Source of the DNA: Thermotogaceae bacterium
GTDB lineage: Bacteria > Thermotogota > Thermotogae > Thermotogales > Thermotogaceae
Assembly: GCA_026993805.1 (NCBI GenBank)
Contig: JALWSA010000041.1
Location: 1-51,779, forward strand
DNA: 51,779 nucleotides
Reading direction: 5' to 3'
Position numbers and translations under genes: made by a program. The notes under the pieces were generated by a model, which was not told the origin of the DNA, did no database searches, and saw only the letters and a program-made list of their open reading frames with translations. Positions 26,847 to 34,216 of the stretch are shown here, in pieces. Within the stretch, counting starts at the first letter, position 1; every line of letters starts with the position of its first letter.

Positions 26847-26873
26847 GTTAAAAAAGGGGTGGGGGGCCACCCC
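26847..26873 (-). terminator. Intra-operon terminator after binding protein 2
   Basis: Minus strand GGGGTGG (26873-26867), loop CCCC, CCACCCC (26862-26856), then TTTTTT. This is a strong intrinsic terminator 15 bases past the stop of the binding-protein gene and before the ATPase gene. It would give more binding protein than transporter. Confidence 0.8.
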
Positions 26874-26887
26874 AAAGGAGGATCAAC

Positions 26888-27901
26888 TCACTTCAGAGCA
26901 TCTATTAGACCAATGTATTGGGGGAAATATTTTTTCGTGAGTTCTATCCAAACGGGATCAACATCCCAAGGTACCACTTTCGTTTTATCATTTATGGTTT
27001 CCTCCGTAACAGGAGTAACAGGAAGTAGAATCCATTGTCTCTCTTTCTTTATCTTCCCAGTGACGTAAGCATGGAGTGCGAGGAAAGATATGAACCCTTC
27101 CCAACCGGGAGAGCTTGAAATGGAGTATTTTATGCTTCCTTCCTTTATCAAAGCAATACCATAAGGCGCACCGTTTTGGGAGGTTATTTTGATAGGATTG
27201 TTCAACAGATTCCTTGATTTCAACCATCTGACGACTGCTGCAGCCATTTCTTCGTTGAATATATGCAAAACGGTGAAATCATAGCCAGATTCTATCAGGT
27301 CTTGAACCTGGCGCACAGCCTCATCGGGAATATATTTTCCATCTCTAATAGCCACTATCTTGTTTTTGCCCAGCTTGGCTACTTCTGCTTTAAAGGCCTT
27401 CAAGAAAACTTGCACAGGAACATGTTCTAATCTTCCAGCTATGAATGCTATATTCTCTCCTGGCCAATGTTTGGCTATGTATTGAGCTATGTTCTTTCCC
27501 ATAGCATCCCAGTCGAAATCAATTGCTGCCACCACAGGTTCTTTTGCTTTCAAAACCTGTCCAACATTGTCGGTAACAACCAAGGGAATCCCAGCTCTGG
27601 CTGTCTCCCTTGCGGCGATAAACGGCCCATTGGGATTGAACGAAAATATGCACATACCGTCTACTCCCATATCAACTAGTGTCTTTATGTTACTGATCTC
27701 TTTCTCCACATCGTAGTCAGAATTCAAAACTACCACTTTTACGCCAGCAAGTTTTGCAGCATACAAGAACCCCTCCACGTCTTTCCTATACCAAGTGTCT
27801 GGTCCAGGCGTCACATATCCATACACAAGCTGTTTTGAAAGCGCAACGACTCCAATCAGAAAGATAATAAGAACAACAAAAATCAGCTTAGCCTTACCCA
27901 T
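26888..27901 (-). CDS. Sugar ABC transporter substrate-binding protein 2
   Basis: A 337-residue exported binding protein of the periplasmic-binding 4 (RbsB-like) type. It has an N-terminal signal or anchor helix (KLIFVVLIIFLIGVVALS), then VYGYVTPGPDTWYRKDVEGFLYAAK, NIKTLVDMGVDGMCIFSFN, and GIPLVVTDNV. The second lobe includes ENIAFIAGRLEHVP and VRQVQDLIESGYDFTVLHIFNEE. It is more divergent from RbsB than binding protein 1. The GGGAGGTG ribosome site is strong. Substrate unknown. Confidence 0.88.
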   Translation of the reverse strand: MGKAKLIFVVLIIFLIGVVALSKQLVYGYVTPGPDTWYRKDVEGFLYAAKLAGVKVVVLNSDYDVEKEISNIKTLVDMGVDGMCIFSFNPNGPFIAARETARAGIPLVVTDNVGQVLKAKEPVVAAIDFDWDAMGKNIAQYIAKHWPGENIAFIAGRLEHVPVQVFLKAFKAEVAKLGKNKIVAIRDGKYIPDEAVRQVQDLIESGYDFTVLHIFNEEMAAAVVRWLKSRNLLNNPIKITSQNGAPYGIALIKEGSIKYSISSSPGWEGFISFLALHAYVTGKIKKERQWILLPVTPVTEETINDKTKVVPWDVDPVWIELTKKYFPQYIGLIDALK

Positions 27902-27920
27902 AAAAACACCTCCCTTCGAG

Positions 27921-28838
27921 TTAAATCACCTTCCTAAGAAACTCCAGGCCCATTAATAAACCCTTCTTGGATTTTTCCTCGCTTCCTTCCCAAACAGGAT
28001 CTTCATGCTCTATGCTCAAGACGAAATCGTAACCAACCTTTTTCAGAGCTAACACAAGCTCCTCCCAATCGATTTCACCAAAACCAGGCAGCCTGTACTG
28101 CCACCAACTTTTGGCGTGAGGATTTTCTCCGAAATACCCGTATATCCCTTGTTCATAGAGTTTCCTCTGATCCACCTCCACATCTTTGGCATGAACATGG
28201 AATATTCTGCTACCAAACTCTTTTACGACTTCTATGTAATCTATACCGAGCCAGTACAGGTGAGACGGATCTAAATTCAGTCCGAAGGAGTCCGGAGTTA
28301 TCCTGAATATTTCTCGCCAAACCTGGGGAGAGTAGAATATGTTTCCTATTTTCTCCGGCTCCTGCCAGCTCACCATCGGGCAGTTTTCTATCATGAGTTT
28401 TACATTCTTACTCTCGGCATAGGCTATGAGCGGCTTGAAAACCTTCTCAAATTCCTCGATGTTCTCCTCAACACTCTTTTTCACATCTCTTCCTATGAAG
28501 GTTCCTACGAGCTCCACACCTATCAAGCTGGCAGCGTCTATCACCCTTTTCAAATGCTCGTTTATCCTCTTTCTTCTCTGGGGATCCGCATCGAGGTTGT
28601 TGTCGTAATAAGCAAAAGAAGAGATTATTAGCTCGTTCTCCTCTAAGATTTTCTTCACCTTTTGGGCTTCCTCTGGACCGAAATTCTCAACATCGATAGT
28701 AGTGGAAGAGTAATCTCTTTCATTCACAATCGGCCAAGCTGCAACTTCAAGCGCCTCAAATCCAACGGAATGAGCCCACCTGGCTATCTCCTCGAAATTC
28801 ATGTTCTTCAAAGCCACTGTCAAAAATCCTATCTTCAT
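27921..28838 (-). CDS. TIM-barrel sugar isomerase/epimerase (IolE/xylose-isomerase-like)
   Basis: A 305-residue TIM-barrel protein. Metal/active-site residues are visible as Glu in KLMIENCPM, Asp-Pro-Ser-His in LNLDPSHLYW, His residues in HVHAKDVEVD and Glu in LSIEHEDPVWEG. The pattern is that of inosose dehydratase (IolE) and related isomerases rather than the C3 epimerase at 23392. Together with the Gfo/Idh/MocA dehydrogenase in the same operon this points to oxidation and rearrangement of an inositol or another polyol/sugar, but the substrate is not determinable. Start is ATG 28838 or 28841 after AGGGGGTG. Confidence 0.82.
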   Translation of the reverse strand: MKIGFLTVALKNMNFEEIARWAHSVGFEALEVAAWPIVNERDYSSTTIDVENFGPEEAQKVKKILEENELIISSFAYYDNNLDADPQRRKRINEHLKRVIDAASLIGVELVGTFIGRDVKKSVEENIEEFEKVFKPLIAYAESKNVKLMIENCPMVSWQEPEKIGNIFYSPQVWREIFRITPDSFGLNLDPSHLYWLGIDYIEVVKEFGSRIFHVHAKDVEVDQRKLYEQGIYGYFGENPHAKSWWQYRLPGFGEIDWEELVLALKKVGYDFVLSIEHEDPVWEGSEEKSKKGLLMGLEFLRKVI

Positions 28839-28858
28839 CATCCGCACCCCCTGACAAT

Positions 28859-28876
28859 GGGGGGCACGAGCCCCCC
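28859..28876 (-). terminator. GC hairpin after binding protein 1 (no U tract)
   Basis: Perfect 7-bp stem GGGGGGC (28859-28865) and GCCCCCC (28870-28876), loop ACGA, placed 8 bases past the stop of the binding-protein gene. No T run follows, so it is more likely an mRNA 3'-end protecting stem-loop, as seen after many binding-protein genes, than a terminator. Confidence 0.5.
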
Positions 28877-28884
28877 GGACAGCT

Positions 28885-29829
28885 TCAGAACACGGAATCT
28901 GGGTAGTAGTAATCTTTGGCGTTTTCTTTCGTTATGGTTTCAGTGGAAAGGATAATCTTTCTCGGTATTCCCTTTTGATAGAACCCATTCAGTGCTTCCC
29001 CTTTGAGCGCCATAACAGCAAGGTTGATAGCCGTTGCGATCATGTTCGGGGGATAGGTGAAATCAACCTGAACCAAAGGATTGCCTTCCATGATCATCTT
29101 GACTATGTTCTTCTCTCCAGCACCTCCAACGAGAACGATGTTTTTATCCCTTCCAGCCTGTTTCAATGCCAGTATTACCCCATGAAGCATGTCGTCATCA
29201 CCCGTCCAAACTGCGTCGATTTTGGGATACTTCGTGAGGATGTTCTGCATGACTTCAAATGCTTTCTCCCTGCTCCAATAGCCGGGTTGCTGGGCTATTA
29301 TCTTTATACCCGGATAGGGTTTGAGGGCATCTTTGAAAGCGTTCACTCTCTCTGTGTTTATGGAACACGGGATTCCCTCGATTATCACGACATTACCCTT
29401 GCCGCCGAGTTTCTCCGCTATATACTTCCCGGCAAGATATCCGTACATGTAGTTATCCCCTGCGATATAAGTGTTGTACTCCTCGGAGTTTATTCCTCTA
29501 TCCACTACAACCGTATAAACACCTTCTCGGAAAGCCTTGACCACTATCGGCGTTAACGGGGCGGATTCATAAGGATTGATCACCAGAGCGTCTATTCCTT
29601 TAGCAAGCAGTGCTTGAACCTGGGCGATTTGCTCACTCGGCTCTCGCGCTGTAACCAGATAAAACTCGACGGTTGGATCGTTCTTGTACTGGTTGATAGC
29701 GTACTTCGCCCACCAGACCATTCCAGCCGTCCAGCCGTGATCCGCCGCTGGTATCGCAACTCCTATTTTAAATTTCGCGAATCCAAGAAAGGCGATTATC
29801 ACAAGAAAGACAACCAAAAACTTCTTCAT
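28885..29829 (-). CDS. Sugar ABC transporter substrate-binding protein 1 (RbsB-type)
   Basis: A 314-residue exported protein: signal peptide MKKFLVVFLVIIAFLGFA, then KIGVAIPAADHGWTAGMVWWAK. Ribose-binding-protein landmarks follow: LAKGIDALVINPYES, YTVVVDRGINSEEYNTYIAGDN, YIAEKLGGKGNVVIIEG and AVWTGDDDMLHGVILAL. The start is ATG 29829 after GGGGAGGTG; the longer frame upstream adds a non-signal extension. It is the second of two binding-protein genes in the operon, which has only one permease/ATPase pair. Confidence 0.92.
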   Translation of the reverse strand: MKKFLVVFLVIIAFLGFAKFKIGVAIPAADHGWTAGMVWWAKYAINQYKNDPTVEFYLVTAREPSEQIAQVQALLAKGIDALVINPYESAPLTPIVVKAFREGVYTVVVDRGINSEEYNTYIAGDNYMYGYLAGKYIAEKLGGKGNVVIIEGIPCSINTERVNAFKDALKPYPGIKIIAQQPGYWSREKAFEVMQNILTKYPKIDAVWTGDDDMLHGVILALKQAGRDKNIVLVGGAGEKNIVKMIMEGNPLVQVDFTYPPNMIATAINLAVMALKGEALNGFYQKGIPRKIILSTETITKENAKDYYYPDSVF

Positions 29830-29870
29830 AAAAACACACCTCCCCACAGAGTTTTCCCCGCATTGGGATC

Positions 29871-30899
29871 TCACTCCAGCTTTCTAACCTTCCCTTCCTT
29901 GAAAGAAGCCATTAATTCCTCCACAACCTTTACGGCGATGTACCCGTCTTCGGGATTCACAATGGGCTCTTCCATACCCATGCAGACCCTGGCAAAATGG
30001 TCTATGACTGGCATCTTCCAGTAGGAGTCTTCGTTCGTGAAGAGAGGCGGAAGCTCTATCTGACCATGGAATCTGACTGGTTTATCAAGGTAAATGTCTA
30101 TCTTATTTGGATCCGAATAGCCGATCTTCAAAGTGCCGAACTCGCCGTAAATAACCGTCCAGTTTTCTTCAAGCCCTTTCGTTATCCAGTTGGCATCCAA
30201 CGTTGCCAGAGCACCGTTCGACAGCTTTAAAACAGCACTCGCTATATCCTCAACATCTCCTTCTTTTTCAAGCGTTGCGGCCATGGCATAGCATTCCTCT
30301 ATTTCAAGACCTGTTAGGTATCTGATGAGATCTACCTTATGGACACCGAGATCCCCCAAAGCCCCGAACATGGCCCTCTCTTTCTCGAAAAACCATTTGG
30401 CTGTGGGGGACCAATTCTCCGGTCCAGAATGGCCGAAAACTGTTTTAACGAACCTTATCCTTCCCAAGAGACCGGACTCTATGATCTCCTTGGCTTTTAT
30501 GTGATGAGGGAAGAATCGTTGCGAATGATTTACCATAAGCACTTTACCCGTCTCACGGGATGTTTCTATCATCTTTTTTGCATCGGCCGAAGTGGTTGCC
30601 ATGGGCTTTTCAACGAGAACATGCTTCCTGGCTTTCAAAGCGTCTATAGTTATCTGGGCGTGAAAGGAATTAGGGGTTGCAACCACGACGGCGTCTATAT
30701 CATCTCTGGACAAGAGTTGCTTGTAATCTGTGTACATATCAACATCCAGTCCGTATTCCTTTGCCACTCTCTCCATCTTTTCGATGTGTGGATTAGAAAG
30801 GGCGATTAGATCTGTATAAGGTGAGAACACTATATTTGGAATATGAAGAACTTGTGATATCTTACCCGTACCTATAACTCCCATTCTCAATCGCTCCAT
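29871..30899 (-). CDS. Gfo/Idh/MocA family NAD(P)-dependent oxidoreductase
   Basis: A 342-residue dehydrogenase. The N-terminal Rossmann fold has GVIGTGKISQ near 8-17, the helix-strand following it ends in DAVVVATPNSFH, and the catalytic-lysine motif VEKPMATT is near 96-103. The C-terminal alpha/beta domain contains ALGDLGVHKVDLIRYLTG with the conserved Asp and His. Family members oxidise inositols, sugars or sugar derivatives. First gene of the seven-gene sugar operon; ATG 30899 follows GGAGGTG. Confidence 0.92.
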   Translation of the reverse strand: MERLRMGVIGTGKISQVLHIPNIVFSPYTDLIALSNPHIEKMERVAKEYGLDVDMYTDYKQLLSRDDIDAVVVATPNSFHAQITIDALKARKHVLVEKPMATTSADAKKMIETSRETGKVLMVNHSQRFFPHHIKAKEIIESGLLGRIRFVKTVFGHSGPENWSPTAKWFFEKERAMFGALGDLGVHKVDLIRYLTGLEIEECYAMAATLEKEGDVEDIASAVLKLSNGALATLDANWITKGLEENWTVIYGEFGTLKIGYSDPNKIDIYLDKPVRFHGQIELPPLFTNEDSYWKMPVIDHFARVCMGMEEPIVNPEDGYIAVKVVEELMASFKEGKVRKLE

Positions 30900-31225
30900 A
30901 AAAAACGCACCTCCTCAAAACGAAATAAGCCCCACCCCATCCAAAAAAACGCCACAAAACCACACGAAAACCGTGATCAACCGTTTTCGCAACCCCCTTC
31001 TCCCATCCCGTTTCCACTTGAAGATTACTCTTCAACACATCATAGTGAAAACCTGTTCTGATCTGAAAATTGTCTGTAACATTGAAATATGTTTGAAAAG
31101 GGATACACCTCTGAGCATAATCCAACTTTTCTCAAATTTCCGGTGCAACATTCCGAAAAAACGACAATTTTTTATTGTATATTCTGATGAGCAATCGGTT
31201 TCGCAACTCTTTTCAAGGAGAAGGC
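30900..31225. promoter_or_regulatory. Control region upstream of the sugar operon with inverted repeats
   Basis: No gene seen in these 326 bases. It contains an imperfect 25-base palindrome (CGAAAAC...GTTTTCG, 30965-30989) that resembles a LacI-type operator. A nested inverted repeat follows: outer arms GTTTCCACT (31010-31018) and AGTGAAAAC (31044-31052), inner perfect hairpin TTGAAGA/TCTTCAA (31018-31024, 31029-31035). I could not place a convincing -35/-10 pair. The minus-strand leader near 30991-31010 is G-rich. Confidence 0.5.
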
Positions 31226-31253
31226 AATAAAAAGCCCGCCCAATTGGGCGGGG
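31226..31253 (-). terminator. Terminator of the fucI-family gene
   Basis: Minus strand CCCGCCC (31252-31246), loop AATT, GGGCGGG (31241-31235), then CTTTTTATT. It lies 26 bases past the stop at 31279 and insulates the sugar operon from the isomerase gene. Confidence 0.9.
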
Positions 31254-31278
31254 ACGAGAAAGGCGTTTTGGTGATCTA

Positions 31279-32691
31279 TTATGCAAACACCGTGGCGTCT
31301 ATCCCTTTAATCTCACAGAAAGCAACAAGCTCATCTACAAAGTCTCCATAAACTCCGTGCGTATGGTTGCAGGGATAGTGTTTCAAGAAATCATCTACGC
31401 TCGCTTTGAATTTCACATACGCATGCGGCCACTCTATCTGCACCTGTTCGGCTCTTCTTTCCATCTCTTCTTCCGGCAGGTCCACTACTTCCCCTTTCAA
31501 TATGATCATCCTGTATTTGCCGTCTTTTCTCGTAAGCCTTGCAAACGTCATCTCTCCCGGCGCAGCAAAGTGTCTAACCGCAGCCCCACCAGCCGGGAAG
31601 TAGAACGTTTCAGGATAGAATGTCACTTTCTTCAGGTTCTCTTCTGGATCGAAAGATCTGGCAGCAAAGTATGTAGCATGTGTACCTGAGTTGCAAAGGT
31701 CTACTATCCCGTCTTCGAATATGTGCCTTACATCTGCGAACAACACCGGAAGGCCTGAGATGTGCTTTAGTATCTCCATGCTCAGCGCTCCGTCCATGTC
31801 CGTTTCTGTGGCTGCTACTATCGGTTCTTTTGGACCTTCGAAGTCGTACGGATCGTTCAGGAAGGCTTCCGCTACATCCATCGTTGCGTAGTTGTTCGTC
31901 ATCTCAGGCTGGCCTTTGAATCCCACAAAGTCGAGTTCATATTCCTCTATTATCTCTTTCGCAGCATAGTAGAGCGCTATCTGCTTTTCGAGCTTTTCGG
32001 GGGTAAGGGCTTTTCCATCGTATTTCACATTTGATTTTTCTTCAAGCCACAGGCGCGCTTTCGTTAGCTTTTCTTTCGGCACTTTCTCCGCCCTTAGAAC
32101 GAGTTCGTACTGGTCTATTTGCTCCACGTCTATTCCGAACTCTTTGAGCCACTGATCTCCATTGGCTGCTGCTGTATACATCCCCATCGGCCTTCCACCG
32201 AATTTTCCGTATCTTTCCCCAACGAGCCGATTGGAAGCACTTATCGCCCTTATGTATCCCATGAGTTTTTTCATAACCGCTTTGTCTGACGGATCTCCCC
32301 ACACTTTAAAGTGTTTCACACCGACTTGATCGAGTGCACCAGATGCTGCCAAAAGTCCCACCATTCCGGGGTATTTCGGGTTTATGTGTCCGTAGAGTAT
32401 GAATGGACCCGGCGCGAAAAGGGATGCGATTACGCTAAGGTGGGGCCAGCACCATATGGAGTAGTTGAATATGGTCACTTCCACATCCTGAGAGCGCAAG
32501 AATTTTCCAGCCTTTTTTGCAAGGGAAGGTTTCCAAACGATGTCGGGTGCCGTTATTACTTCTACTTCACCAGTACTTTCAAGGGCTTTGGCGAGTTTTT
32601 CTTGGAACTTTTTGTTCATCTCCAAAAGCTCTTCATGTACGAATTTCCTTCCATCCGAAAAGGTTATTATCCCCACTCTTTGCTTCTTCAT
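31279..32691 (-). CDS. L-fucose isomerase family protein
   Basis: A 470-residue protein of the L-fucose/L-arabinose isomerase superfamily, which interconverts aldoses and ketoses (for FucI, L-fucose and L-fuculose) at a Mn site. Recognisable pieces are GPFILYGHINPKYPGMVGLLAASGAL, VGFKGQPEMTNNYATMDVAEAFLND (metal Glu), AATETDMDGALSMEIL (metal Asp), and a late HATYFAARSF plus HTHGVYGDF. It is shorter than E. coli FucI (591), like the Thermotoga-type enzymes. ATG 32691 lies after AAAGGAGG; the longer frame runs through the promoter and operator. Monocistronic, with its own terminator. Confidence 0.85.
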   Translation of the reverse strand: MKKQRVGIITFSDGRKFVHEELLEMNKKFQEKLAKALESTGEVEVITAPDIVWKPSLAKKAGKFLRSQDVEVTIFNYSIWCWPHLSVIASLFAPGPFILYGHINPKYPGMVGLLAASGALDQVGVKHFKVWGDPSDKAVMKKLMGYIRAISASNRLVGERYGKFGGRPMGMYTAAANGDQWLKEFGIDVEQIDQYELVLRAEKVPKEKLTKARLWLEEKSNVKYDGKALTPEKLEKQIALYYAAKEIIEEYELDFVGFKGQPEMTNNYATMDVAEAFLNDPYDFEGPKEPIVAATETDMDGALSMEILKHISGLPVLFADVRHIFEDGIVDLCNSGTHATYFAARSFDPEENLKKVTFYPETFYFPAGGAAVRHFAAPGEMTFARLTRKDGKYRMIILKGEVVDLPEEEMERRAEQVQIEWPHAYVKFKASVDDFLKHYPCNHTHGVYGDFVDELVAFCEIKGIDATVFA

Positions 32692-32733
32692 TTTTCGTTG
32701 CCTCCTTTCTCGTACGCCTTGTTCAATTGATAA

Positions 32734-32747
32734 TGCAATCGCTTGCA
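32734..32747. promoter_or_regulatory. LacI-family-type operator palindrome at the fucI-family promoter
   Basis: TGCAATCGCTTGCA is a near-perfect 14-bp palindrome (arms TGCAA/TTGCA around a central TCGC) of the form bound by LacI/GalR-family repressors, including CcpA-like proteins. It starts 10 bases downstream of the -10 box of the isomerase promoter, covering the start of transcription, so a bound repressor would block it. Confidence 0.55.
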
Positions 32748-32756
32748 CGCATTTTT

Positions 32757-32785
32757 AATATACCATCCCGATCCATGAATTACAA
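32757..32785 (-). promoter_or_regulatory. Promoter of the fucI-family gene
   Basis: Minus strand TTGTAA (32785-32780), 17 bases, TATATT (32762-32757). Confidence 0.55.
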
Positions 32786-32837
32786 AATTTTTCATGCACA
32801 GATTTTGTTGCTGTTTTGCGGCTTGTATTCGCGGTTT

Positions 32838-32846
32838 TGGTAAAAT
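32838..32846 (+). promoter_or_regulatory. Extended -10 promoter for the class II aldolase gene
   Basis: TGG-TAAAAT, -10 at 32841-32846 with TGn extension and no clear -35. This leaves a leader of about 120 bases before the GTG start. Confidence 0.4.
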
Positions 32847-32971
32847 AGTTTCTTCATGAGCAAATTACATGTTTCGGGATGGTGGTAAAAGGTGTTATCA
32901 TATGGACGAAAGAACAGGGAAATTGTGCAATGCATGATCAAACATTTGAACAAAACATGGAGGTGAACCGT

Positions 32972-33610
32972 GTGGACGAAAAAGAGCAGGTGAGAAGGGC
33001 GGCGCTTTACATACTCCAGAGCGGGCTTGTGAAGGGGACATGGGGGAATGTGAGTCTTCTTTCTGGCGGGAAGGTCTACATAACTCCTTCTGGGGTTCCG
33101 TACGATGAGCTCGAAGCGCAGGACATCGCCGTCGTCGACCTTGAAAGTGGTGATCAGATAGAAGGAAGGCAGCGTGCATCGAGCGAGCTCCCAATGCACC
33201 TTCAGATATACAGGGACCATAAAGCCATCCGGGCGATAGTCCACGTTCATTCGATCTACGCCACGGCCTTTGCCTGCATGAGAAAGCCCATTCCCTGCTA
33301 TGTCGAAGACCAGGCGATGATACTGGGCGGGAGCGTCCAGGTTGCCGAATACGCGCTTCCCGGAACATGGGAACTTGCAAAAAACGCTTCTAAGGCGCTT
33401 GGCGACAGGTTCGCGGTGCTTCTTTCAAACCACGGAGCTGTGGCCGTGGGAAGGAGCATGAAAGAGGCTCTGGTAGCCGCCCAGATACTGGAAAAGAGCG
33501 CCCAAATAGCTTACCTTGTCGGAAAAAATGGGAAGCTGCTTGAAGAGAATGATATCCAGTATCTCCGAAAGGTTTACATAGACTCTTATTCGAGAAAACT
33601 CGAAGAGTGA
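32972..33610 (+). CDS. Class II aldolase, L-fuculose-phosphate aldolase type
   Basis: A 212-residue zinc aldolase that would split L-fuculose-1-phosphate (or a similar ketose phosphate) into dihydroxyacetone phosphate and lactaldehyde. With the GTG start at 32972 (GGAGGTG six bases ahead), the zinc residues fall at Glu72, His91, His93 and His154. These are within one position of E. coli FucA (Glu73, His92, His94, His155), which strongly supports both start and family. The motifs are SSELPMHLQIY, IVHVHSIYAT and SNHGAVAVG. It diverges from the isomerase gene; no kinase for the intermediate step is present in the window. Confidence 0.88.
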   Translation: MDEKEQVRRAALYILQSGLVKGTWGNVSLLSGGKVYITPSGVPYDELEAQDIAVVDLESGDQIEGRQRASSELPMHLQIYRDHKAIRAIVHVHSIYATAFACMRKPIPCYVEDQAMILGGSVQVAEYALPGTWELAKNASKALGDRFAVLLSNHGAVAVGRSMKEALVAAQILEKSAQIAYLVGKNGKLLEENDIQYLRKVYIDSYSRKLEE

Positions 33611-33614
33611 AGTC

Positions 33615-34145
33615 TCAAGCGCTGCCGTCTGACTTTTCCGGCAAAAGCTTTGGAAAAGCTTTTAAAAGTCTTGAAGAGACATAGGAAGCCCCGGCGGTCT
33701 TTAAAAGGTCCACCCATATAAACGGGAGAACGCCGGCCATGATCGATTTCACGAAACTTTTCGTGTAGATCGTAAGCCAGGCGCTGCCGCAGGCATAAAC
33801 CACCCCGATGGAAAGGATGGAAAGAAGGAGCATGTTTTTGAAATCCTGCCTTGAGAGCCCGCTGATAAGAGCTGCAAGCGGAAAGCTCAGGATGTACCCG
33901 CCGGTCGGTCCTATTATGTGAGCAAGGCCGCCTTTCATCCCGGCAAAGACTGGAAGACCCATGGCTCCAAGAAAAACATAGCTTGCCTGAGAGTAAAACC
34001 CCCATTTGGCTCCGAGGATCTGCCCTGACATTATCACAAACAGGAGCTGCAGTGTGAATGGAACGGGTCCGAGCGGGATCGTTATCTGGGCCCCTGCGAT
34101 GGTCAGAGCTGTGAAAAGTCCGGAAAGTGCGATGTTTCTGCTCAT
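33615..34145 (-). CDS. bioY: BioY-type biotin (ECF) transporter substrate-binding component
   Basis: A 176-residue membrane protein with about six hydrophobic helices and the BioY signature: ITIPLGPVPFTLQLLFVIMSGQILGAKWG near 21-49, FLGAMGLPVFAGMKGGLAHIIGPTGGYILSFPLAA in the middle. BioY binds biotin and works alone or with an ECF energising module; no ecfT/ecfA genes are near. It is convergent with the aldolase gene (4 bases between stops, no terminator visible) and divergent from the ATP-grasp gene. Confidence 0.93.
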   Translation of the reverse strand: MSRNIALSGLFTALTIAGAQITIPLGPVPFTLQLLFVIMSGQILGAKWGFYSQASYVFLGAMGLPVFAGMKGGLAHIIGPTGGYILSFPLAALISGLSRQDFKNMLLLSILSIGVVYACGSAWLTIYTKSFVKSIMAGVLPFIWVDLLKTAGASYVSSRLLKAFPKLLPEKSDGSA

Positions 34146-34216
34146 CTAAAGCCCCCCGTCTTATATAATAGCTTTTGACAAGAATTGTACCATCAAAAAC
34201 GGGAGGGGGGATGGAC

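Noticed and set aside
30991-31010. G-quadruplex in the minus-strand leader of the sugar operon
   Set aside because: Only three close G runs are present; the fourth is too far away to claim a quadruplex.
31010-31052. CRISPR repeat candidate
   Set aside because: Only one copy is seen, with no regular spacing or spacers, although the ends (GTTT...AAAC) look superficially like a CRISPR repeat.
30973-31230. 85-codon plus-strand frame in the control region of the sugar operon
   Set aside because: No ribosome site, unlikely composition, and it runs through the inverted repeats and into the terminator of the neighbouring gene.
32692-32748. 19-codon N-terminal extension of the isomerase
   Set aside because: It would start upstream of the operator and ignores AAAGGAGG before the ATG at 32691.
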